Shown one piece after another: positions 50,858-57,863 of a stretch of DNA of 60,671 bases. A model generated the notes under the pieces. It was not told the origin of the DNA and searched no databases. It saw nothing but the letters and a program-made list of their open reading frames with translations. Position 1 is the first letter of the stretch. Each line of letters starts with the position of its first letter. The stretch is from Myxococcales bacterium (GTDB lineage: Bacteria > Myxococcota_A > Polyangia > Palsa-1104), in the NCBI GenBank assembly GCA_003170275.1, contig PNAM01000044.1, positions 17,159 to 77,829 of the forward strand, in the 5' to 3' direction. Position numbers and translations under genes: made by a program.

Positions 50858-52408
50858 CTATTGGGCGAAGGGATCGCGCAGATCGGACACCCGCCTCGTC
50901 GGAGAAAGCGCCGGTGTGGGTGTGGGTGGCTGAGCCGGCGCGCCGGCCCTCGGCGGGCGATGGCTCGAGGTCGCCACGCGGTCGCGTCGCGCCTCGAGGG
51001 TGGGAAACAACTCTTTGTTGTTGTTGGGGATGACCTCGAGGGCCTCGTCACGATAGCCGGCGTGACGGAGGGTCAGCTTGAGCGGCGTCTCCCCGCGCGG
51101 GCGCGCCAGCTTGAGCGGGGAGACGCCCAGCCGCTCCGCTCCCACGAACACGTCGGCACCGGGCGGGGTCGAGGTGATGCTGATCTCGACCGTGCTCACC
51201 GGCGGTGCGGCCTCTATCACCGGCGCGGGCTGCACCACCGGCGCCGCCGCCACGGGCGGCACGATCGGCGCGCGCGCCGGCGTCGAGGAGCGCATCACCG
51301 CGAAGCCGACGCCGCCCACCGCGAGCAGCGCGGCGCCGACCATCAGCGCGCGCACGCGCATCCGACCCGGCCGTTGCGCTGCCGCCGCGAGCGTGGCGGT
51401 CGACGGCGACCTCATCGGCACCGACGGCTGCAGCCCCGAGCGCGAGCCGCCCAGCTCCTTGCGCACCTGCTCGAGCGCGACCATCATCTCGCGCAGATCG
51501 GCGTAGCGATCGGCCGGCTTCTTCTCCATCGCGCGTATCACGATCTTCTCGAGCGACGCGGGGATCTTCAACTCGGGGCGGCGCTCCGACGGTGGAACCG
51601 CCTTCTCGAACACGTGCAGGGTGAGCGTCTTGGTCGGCGTATCCGCGCGGAACGGCACCTCGCCGCACAGCATCTCGTACAGAATGCAGCCGACCGCGTA
51701 CATGTCCACGCGATGATCGGTGGGCTGACCGGTGGCCTGCTCGGGCGACATGTACTCGGGCGTGCCGAGCACCATGCCGACCTGCGTGAGCTTCTTCTTG
51801 TAGGTCTGATCCTTGGCGATCCCGAAGTCGACGATCTTGACCAAATCCTTTTGGCCGTCGCGGTCGAGGACGAACACGTTCTCCGGCTTGAGATCGCGGT
51901 GCACGATCTGCTTGTCGTGCGCCGCCGCCAGGCCGCGGCAGATCTGCACGATGATGGCGATCGCGCGCAACGGATCGATGGTGGTCGACTCGTGCACCAG
52001 CTTGCCGAGCGTCGGCCCGTCGAGGAACTCCATGACGAAGTAGGCGTGGCCGGTCGACAGGACGCCGAAGTCGGTGATGTCGACGATGTTCTGGTGGCCA
52101 ATCTTCGACGCCGCCTTGGCCTCGACGAGGAAGCGCTGCGCGGCCGACTCGTCGTGCTGCGCGTGATCGGCGCGCAGGACCTTGATCGCCACGCGCTTGT
52201 CGATGATCGCGTGGCGCGCGGCGTAGACGAAGCCCATGCCGCCCTGGCCGAGCAACGCCTCGACGGTGTAGCGCCCGTCGATGGTCGAGCCGATCAGCGG
52301 ATCGTAGAGCGCCTGGGTCTCGGGCGGCCCCGGCAGCTTCATGCCGTCCCGCGGGCAAAACTCGACGGCATCCGGGTAGTTGATGCTGCACTGCCCGCAC
52401 GTCTTCAC
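50858..52408 (-). CDS. Ser/Thr protein kinase with N-terminal zinc ribbon and PEGA tail
   Basis: A 516-residue kinase starting at GTG 52408. The N-terminus has CGQCSINYPDAVEFCPRDG, a zinc-ribbon-like motif. Kinase motifs: [70 protein letters not shown] span (VGAALLAVGGVGFAV) and a PEGA domain (ISITSTPPGADVFVGAERLGV) follow. It ends VSDLRDPFAQ. It begins 20 bases after the toroid protein stop on the same strand, so it may be in the same unit. The 90 bases between it and the next kinase hold nothing I recognise. Confidence 0.93.
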   Translation of the reverse strand: MKTCGQCSINYPDAVEFCPRDGMKLPGPPETQALYDPLIGSTIDGRYTVEALLGQGGMGFVYAARHAIIDKRVAIKVLRADHAQHDESAAQRFLVEAKAASKIGHQNIVDITDFGVLSTGHAYFVMEFLDGPTLGKLVHESTTIDPLRAIAIIVQICRGLAAAHDKQIVHRDLKPENVFVLDRDGQKDLVKIVDFGIAKDQTYKKKLTQVGMVLGTPEYMSPEQATGQPTDHRVDMYAVGCILYEMLCGEVPFRADTPTKTLTLHVFEKAVPPSERRPELKIPASLEKIVIRAMEKKPADRYADLREMMVALEQVRKELGGSRSGLQPSVPMRSPSTATLAAAAQRPGRMRVRALMVGAALLAVGGVGFAVMRSSTPARAPIVPPVAAAPVVQPAPVIEAAPPVSTVEISITSTPPGADVFVGAERLGVSPLKLARPRGETPLKLTLRHAGYRDEALEVIPNNNKELFPTLEARRDRVATSSHRPPRAGAPAQPPTPTPALSPTRRVSDLRDPFAQ

Positions 52409-52428
52409 GGTCGCTGATTTTAGCACAG

Positions 52429-54243
52429 CTACAACAGGTCGGCCGCGCGCAACATCGCCGAGCACGAGTGCTGGATGAAGTCGATGCGCACGTAGCGCGC
52501 CACGTCGCTCATGAGCAGCCCGCCGCGCGCCGCTTCGGGGCTGGGCATGAGCCAGGCGGCGTCGTCGCGGATCTGGTGCGCGAGCAGGAAGCGCGCGCCG
52601 GCGAGGATCTGCTCGCGCGTGGCGGCCGTCACCGACGGCGGCGCGTTCAGTCGCAGGTCCATGTTGTAGGCGGAGATGGTGGTCTCCGAGCGGCTGCCGA
52701 CGGGCGTGGCGTGCGGGGGCAGGAACGGCGAAAAGCCGTACGCGCCGAGGAAGTCCGGTTGGCCTTCGACCACTGCCTCGCCAGGGCCGAACTGGGTGCG
52801 GCGCAGAAAGGCGGTGAACTGGTCGCAGAAGTGCGCGTAGCGACGGCGGCTCGAATCTGGCAGACGATCCCAGCCAACGTCGGCGGCCATGCAGGTCCAG
52901 TGATCTTCGAGGAAGAAGAACTGTCCGGCCAGGTGCTGATACTGCTCGCCGGTGAGGTAGTCGAGGCCGCGGTCGAGCGCGGGCGCCCAACGCGGATCGG
53001 GCGCCACGTTGGGCACCGCGAGCAGCTTGGCCAGGCCGAACGCGGCCTCGCCCGAGTAGTAGAGCAGCTTGGTCTTCTGGTCGCGGCGTGCCGCCAGCGG
53101 CGCATACAGGTGGGAGAAATCGCCGTTGGGTTTCTGCATCGACAGGATGAAGCTGGCCAGACGGCGCGCCCACGGCTCGTAGCGCGCGTCGCCGGTCGCG
53201 CGTTGGTACTCGGCGAGCGCCACCAGCGTGAGCGACGCCGACCCCAGGTCCACCTGCTCATCGCCGCGGGTGCCGACGCACGCGAGCGCGCCGTCGCAGC
53301 CGGGCGGCGTCTCGGCGAACAGCCAATCGAGCGCGCGGCGCGCCGCGGCGGCGAACGCGGGATCGTGCGTGGCGCCGTGCAGCTGCGCGAGATACCACGC
53401 GGCGCCGGCGTGGCGCGGCAGCGAGTAGTTGCCGCGCACCACCTGATCGCTCGAGGTGTAGTACTCGTAGTCGAAGCGGCCGTCGGCATCGAGGTGGCGC
53501 ACCAGGTACTGCCCACCTGCCAGCGCCGCGGCGCGCAGGTTCTCCCGCGTGAGCGGCGGGCCCGGCACGTTGCCGCGCGTCACCGGCAGCGCCGGTGTCG
53601 CCGAGCGGGCTTCGGGATCAGCGGGCTCGATGAATTGCTCGGCGCGAAAACGAAAAAAACGTCGCGTGCGCCAGCCGGCGGCCGTCGCCCCGCTCACCTG
53701 CGCCAGCCGTCGCAGCACCGCCGGCCCGTCGAGGCCGAGGGTGAACTCCATTCCGCGCACCGGCGCGCTCGTCGCCACCAGATCGTCCTTCATCAGATCG
53801 TCGGCGAGCAAGAGCGTCTCGCGGCCACCGATCTCCACACCGATGCCGTCGACGCCCGGCTCGAGCGAGAGCGCGAACAGCGGCGCGATGCGCGTGATCA
53901 CCGGCGCGCGCGCCATCACCACGTCGACCTTGATGCGCGTCGCTTGGGGCACGATCGCCTGCCCGAGCTGCTCTCGGACTCGAGCGACCGCGCGCGCCAG
54001 CGTCTCGCCGTCGCCGGTGAAGCGCTGCACCACCACGCCGCGATCGTAGATGCTCATCACCAGCGGTCCGGCGATCGGGCGGTCCAGGGAAGGGAGCCCG
54101 ACCGCCGGCACACCTCGCAACGCGCGCATCACCGCGGCTCGTTCCCCGTCGCTGAGCGGCACGTAGGACGGCGTGCGCGCCCAGCCCCACACCGTCAACC
54201 AAACGCCCGCGCACAAGGCCGCGAACGCCGCCAGCAGCTTCAC
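52429..54243 (-). CDS. predicted alpha/alpha-toroid protein with N-terminal membrane anchor
   Basis: A 604-residue protein. A hydrophobic N-terminus (MKLLAAFAALCAGVWLTVWGW) anchors or exports it. The first 240 residues form an unassigned mixed domain. Residues 250-600 are helical repeats with Gly-rich turns (AGAAWYLAQLHGATHD, SASLTLVALAEYQRATGD, GEAAFGLAKLLAVPN, GARFLLAHQIRDDAAW), the pattern of an (alpha/alpha)6 barrel as in six-hairpin glycosidases and prenyltransferase-type enzymes. No catalytic residues can be named. ATGA-coupled to the four-span membrane protein. Confidence 0.65.
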   Translation of the reverse strand: MKLLAAFAALCAGVWLTVWGWARTPSYVPLSDGERAAVMRALRGVPAVGLPSLDRPIAGPLVMSIYDRGVVVQRFTGDGETLARAVARVREQLGQAIVPQATRIKVDVVMARAPVITRIAPLFALSLEPGVDGIGVEIGGRETLLLADDLMKDDLVATSAPVRGMEFTLGLDGPAVLRRLAQVSGATAAGWRTRRFFRFRAEQFIEPADPEARSATPALPVTRGNVPGPPLTRENLRAAALAGGQYLVRHLDADGRFDYEYYTSSDQVVRGNYSLPRHAGAAWYLAQLHGATHDPAFAAAARRALDWLFAETPPGCDGALACVGTRGDEQVDLGSASLTLVALAEYQRATGDARYEPWARRLASFILSMQKPNGDFSHLYAPLAARRDQKTKLLYYSGEAAFGLAKLLAVPNVAPDPRWAPALDRGLDYLTGEQYQHLAGQFFFLEDHWTCMAADVGWDRLPDSSRRRYAHFCDQFTAFLRRTQFGPGEAVVEGQPDFLGAYGFSPFLPPHATPVGSRSETTISAYNMDLRLNAPPSVTAATREQILAGARFLLAHQIRDDAAWLMPSPEAARGGLLMSDVARYVRIDFIQHSCSAMLRAADLL

Positions 54244-54623
54244 GGACGAGCCTTCTTCAAGAGAAAGCGCAGCTGAAACAGCGGCAAGAGCGCGAAGCCC
54301 TCGATCACCAACGCGGCGATCAGCAGCGACACCACCGCGATCCCCTGGCCGAGCGCGCCATACACGCCCTTCAAGTACGCGCTCGAGGCCACCAGCAAGA
54401 CCACGGTCACCGCCGCGAACGCGAGCAGGAGCACCGACGCGACGATCCCGAGCACCCTACCCCACTTCGCGCGCAAGACGAGCCCGACGCCCGCGCCCAC
54501 CATCAACACGATCACCGTCGCCAACGCGGCGTTGAACGCGACCGACCGTCCCGGCGTCAGCCCAAACCCGAAGTAGGCGTACAGCGCCGCGAAGGCCAGA
54601 TCGAGCACTCCGTAGAATCGCAC
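54240..54623 (-). CDS. four-helix membrane protein
   Basis: A 127-residue protein with about four spans (LDLAFAALYAYFGFG, ATVIVLMVGAGVGLVL, VLGIVASVLLLAFAAVTVVLLV, IAVVSLLIAALVIEGFALLPLF) and a basic end (LLKKARP). No family recognised. Between the metzincin gene (18 bases upstream) and the toroid gene (overlap ATGA). Confidence 0.65.
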   Translation of the reverse strand: MRFYGVLDLAFAALYAYFGFGLTPGRSVAFNAALATVIVLMVGAGVGLVLRAKWGRVLGIVASVLLLAFAAVTVVLLVASSAYLKGVYGALGQGIAVVSLLIAALVIEGFALLPLFQLRFLLKKARP

Positions 54624-54641
54624 GCTGCGGTTTTACACGAT

Positions 54642-56609
54642 CTACTGGCAGCTGGGGCGGGCGATGGCGGGCGGAGGCGCGCCGGCGCCGGCGAGGATCG
54701 AGCGCAGGTAGACGAACTCGTCGTCGCAGAAGACGGCCGGGCCCTGGCCGACGAGCTCGGCGCGCTCTTCGAACGGACGGCCGTCGCCGGCGTCCATCAG
54801 GCGGTTGGGCGCGTCGCCGGGATCGTGGAACAGGTCGCCGGTCGGATCGGCGAGGCCCAGGCTGTGGCCGACCTCGTGGGTGAGCGTCGAGCCGATCAGG
54901 TTACCGAGGACGAACACGCCGCACGCGATCACGGTGGGACGATCGCGCGGATCGGCCGGACAAATCGTACCGTCGCTCAGCGCGTACGGGCCCTGGCTCG
55001 CCTCGGCGGAGGTGATCGGCGCGCCGGTCTCCGGTCGCAGCGGATCGAAGACGCTGTCGAACAGGTTGGTGTCGACCGGCAGGCGCGCCACCGACGGCGC
55101 GGGATGGGCCGAGAAGCCGAGGAACTGTTCGGTGAACACGCCGCCGTAGCCCGGGGAGCCGTCCGACTGGGTAGCCGCGTTCACGCCGCCTAGGCGGTCG
55201 AACAGCCGCTGGTTGCCGACGTCCTTGCCGGGCGTGTTGTCGTAGCCGAGCAGACCGAGGTTGTTGGGATCCGGGCCGGCGACGTCGACCTGCGAGTAGA
55301 GCGCGAAGTCGGTGGGCTCCTCGACGCGGAACTCGACGTTGACGCCCGCGTAGTCGCGCGCGGCGACCGCCATCACGCGCGTGCGCACGTCGGCGTCGAC
55401 GGCGCTCGAACCGTACAGCCGCAGGCTGTCGACGTACGACGCGAGGAAGCGCACGTACACCACCTGCTTGAGCGGCGCGATCGCCAGCGTCACCGAGGTC
55501 GCGTCGCCGACCACCTCGTCGGTGCCCTTGCGCACGATCGGCGCGATCTGGCCGGTGAAGGTGCCCGACACGCGGCGCAGATCGAGGATCTTGCCGAGCG
55601 CGTCCGTTTCGTCGAGCACGTACCGCACCATCGGGCCGCTGACGAAGTGCGGGACCAGCTCGAGATCGACCGCCGCGCCCGCGCTCCCGCCCACGGCCTG
55701 GAACGTGCCGGTCAGGTGCAAGAGCGTCACCTCGTCGGCAGCGTCGCCGACGAAACCGCCGCCCTGCACGTCGACGAACTGACCGAGGCTCGCCTGGGTC
55801 GGGCTGATGCTGAGCACCTCGGGCTTGCGCAAGGTGACGGTGAGCGCCTGCGGGCCGGCCGCCATCACCTGGCCGCTCGCCAGGCGGTTCTCGACGCGAA
55901 CGGTGCCGGTGAAGGCGCCCGGCTGAATGCCGGCGATCGCCGGAGCGAACGGGAACTCGAGCTGCGTGCGATCCCACGACTTCGACGGGCGCGCGGGGAG
56001 GTCGACGTTGTCGATCTTGGTGCAAGCGGTGCCGGCCGCGGCGGTGGCGGGCAAAAAGCAGCCGCTGACCAGCGCGTGCGTGGCGCCCTCCGAGGTCGCG
56101 AGCAGAAAGCCATCGCCGTCGAGCACGAGGGCGTCGTTGACGTGCAGCGTGCCGCTCGCCGCCCTGGTCAGGTGGGGCGCGAGTGTGTCGGCGACGTCGA
56201 CGGCGAGGTCCACCGACGAGGACGCGTGGGTGGCGCGATCGATCGGGCTGTCGAACAGCACGGTGACCGTGACGACCAGGTGACCGACTGGCGCGCCCAG
56301 CGCGGCGAAGAAGCCGTCATCGGCGACCGCGGTCAGGTGCTGCGCGTCGACGAACGCGGCCGGCAGCGCGAGATCGATCGGCTGCGCGGCGCCGCCCGCC
56401 GGCAGGAAGCTACCAACCAGGTGCACCCGCGCAGGGGCGCGCGAGGGATCGGCGAAGCCGTCGCCCACCAGATCGATCTCCGACGACGGCAGCAGCAGCC
56501 CGGGGTGCACCTCGCGCAGCTGCACGCCGGTCAGCCCCGGATCGACGGCCGGCAGCTCGGCGCGCGCGCCGCAACCGGCGACCAGGCAGACCAGCAGCGC
56601 GCGCTTCAT
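54642..56609 (-). CDS. lipoprotein with IPT/TIG-like domains and a metzincin metalloprotease domain
   Basis: A 655-residue lipoprotein (RALLVCLVAGCGA, lipobox VAGC). The middle has repeats like IPT/TIG folds (VLSISPTQASLGQFVDVQGGGF). The C-terminal 250 residues hold the zinc motif HEVGHSLGLAD (HExxHxxGxxD) and a Met-turn (NRLMDAG), typical of matrixin-like metzincins. YAGVNVEFRVEEPTDFALYSQVDV precedes the catalytic site, as in M10/M57 proteins. Surface-anchored protease activity is likely; a prodomain is not clear. Coupled by ATGA to the lipoprotein upstream. Confidence 0.83.
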   Translation of the reverse strand: MKRALLVCLVAGCGARAELPAVDPGLTGVQLREVHPGLLLPSSEIDLVGDGFADPSRAPARVHLVGSFLPAGGAAQPIDLALPAAFVDAQHLTAVADDGFFAALGAPVGHLVVTVTVLFDSPIDRATHASSSVDLAVDVADTLAPHLTRAASGTLHVNDALVLDGDGFLLATSEGATHALVSGCFLPATAAAGTACTKIDNVDLPARPSKSWDRTQLEFPFAPAIAGIQPGAFTGTVRVENRLASGQVMAAGPQALTVTLRKPEVLSISPTQASLGQFVDVQGGGFVGDAADEVTLLHLTGTFQAVGGSAGAAVDLELVPHFVSGPMVRYVLDETDALGKILDLRRVSGTFTGQIAPIVRKGTDEVVGDATSVTLAIAPLKQVVYVRFLASYVDSLRLYGSSAVDADVRTRVMAVAARDYAGVNVEFRVEEPTDFALYSQVDVAGPDPNNLGLLGYDNTPGKDVGNQRLFDRLGGVNAATQSDGSPGYGGVFTEQFLGFSAHPAPSVARLPVDTNLFDSVFDPLRPETGAPITSAEASQGPYALSDGTICPADPRDRPTVIACGVFVLGNLIGSTLTHEVGHSLGLADPTGDLFHDPGDAPNRLMDAGDGRPFEERAELVGQGPAVFCDDEFVYLRSILAGAGAPPPAIARPSCQ

Positions 56610-57700
56610 TGCGATCGCTTGACGACGAACGAATGAACGCCCGTCGGTGGATCGTAGCTGGTGTTGTAGGCGCAGCCGGTGACCGAGTCGTCCTCGTCGG
56701 TGGAGCGCAGCACGTAGTAGATCGTCGCGGTGGTGCCCGGCGCATCGGCGTACACCGGGTTGGGGATGGTCGCCGCGTAGCTCGAATCCACGTTCGTGCC
56801 GCCGACGAACAGCATGTCGATCGCGGTCATCTGCGTGAGATCGGGGTTGGCGAGATCAGCCGGCGCGGTGGTCGAGTAGAACACCGTCGCGTCGTACACC
56901 CCGTCGGCGTCCGCGATGGTGGCCGACAGGTGCAGGTTGCCCGAAGTGGTGATGTTGGCGTGCGGCGTGTGCGTGATCGCCGGGCCGACGGTGTCGCACA
57001 CCGGCGCAGGGCCGGGCGCCGGCGTGGGCGGGGGCGGCACCTTGAGCGCGCCGAGGACGATCGTGTAGCGCTTCTCCGCGCGCGCGCCGGTCTCGTCGGT
57101 GGCGACCAGGCTGAACGGGAACACCGTCGCCTGCAGCTGCTGCGCGTCGCTCGGGCAGAAGTGCAGCGTGCCGGACAGCGCGGTGTCCTGCTGGAGCTCG
57201 GCGTTGTCGCTCCACACCGCACCGGGCTCGAGCGTCGCCTCGGCGGCGCCGGTGTCGTCGATGAGGATGCTCACGTCGGTGCACGGCGTCTTGGCGGGAT
57301 CGAACGTGGTGCCGTCGCCGACCGGCTCGCGAAACAGGAGCGGCTCGGCGCCGCCGATCACCGTCACCGCCATGCGCGCGGAGGTCGCCACGCCGCCGAC
57401 CTCGGCGTTGAACTGCACCACGTGATCTCCAACGTCGGCCGACAGCGGCGTCCAGCGGAAGATCGCCTCGCCGCCGGCGTAGGTGCTGATGCTCGGCTTG
57501 AGCTTCCGGGTCTTGAGGTCGGTGAGGTCCGAGTCGTAGCTGATGGTGAGCTGGCCGCCGTCGCTCTCGGCATGCAGCGTGACCACCAACTCGAGCCCTA
57601 CCACCGCGGTGCGCGGGGCGAGCGGATCGAGGCGCGTGCCGGTCTGCGGGCCGCAGCCCAGCATCATTAATACAGCGGCTAGGGAAAGGCTGCGGATCAC
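56606..57700 (-). CDS. lipoprotein with Ig/cadherin-like domains
   Basis: A 364-residue lipoprotein (LSLAAVLMMLGC, lipobox MLGC). Beta-rich domains include LELVVTLHAESDGGQLTIS, FRWTPLSADVGDHVVQF (like the putative Ig domain of adhesins), and a C-terminal domain with TIYYVLRSTDEDDSVTGC. A Pro-rich linker (PPPPTPAPGPAP) joins them. It starts a minus-strand unit of four or five genes and probably sits in the outer membrane beside the metzincin. Confidence 0.72.
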   Translation of the reverse strand: MIRSLSLAAVLMMLGCGPQTGTRLDPLAPRTAVVGLELVVTLHAESDGGQLTISYDSDLTDLKTRKLKPSISTYAGGEAIFRWTPLSADVGDHVVQFNAEVGGVATSARMAVTVIGGAEPLLFREPVGDGTTFDPAKTPCTDVSILIDDTGAAEATLEPGAVWSDNAELQQDTALSGTLHFCPSDAQQLQATVFPFSLVATDETGARAEKRYTIVLGALKVPPPPTPAPGPAPVCDTVGPAITHTPHANITTSGNLHLSATIADADGVYDATVFYSTTAPADLANPDLTQMTAIDMLFVGGTNVDSSYAATIPNPVYADAPGTTATIYYVLRSTDEDDSVTGCAYNTSYDPPTGVHSFVVKRSQ

Positions 57701-57863
57701 GACGCGCCTACCTTCAGCAAGGGTCGAGCCAGCTCCAACTTGTTATTTTCCTTACCGTTCCGTGGAAAAACGCTGGCTAGACCGCCTGCCGTCGCCGTCG
57801 AAAGTGACCGAAGTTTGGTCAGCCTTCCTTACGCCGTCAGGCGAGGGTGAGGGCCGGGGAGGC

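Noticed and set aside
52409..53173. Longer N-terminus for the zinc-ribbon kinase
   Set aside because: The in-frame upstream sequence overlaps the toroid gene and looks Arg/Pro-rich, while the GTG at 52408 gives a natural zinc-ribbon start.
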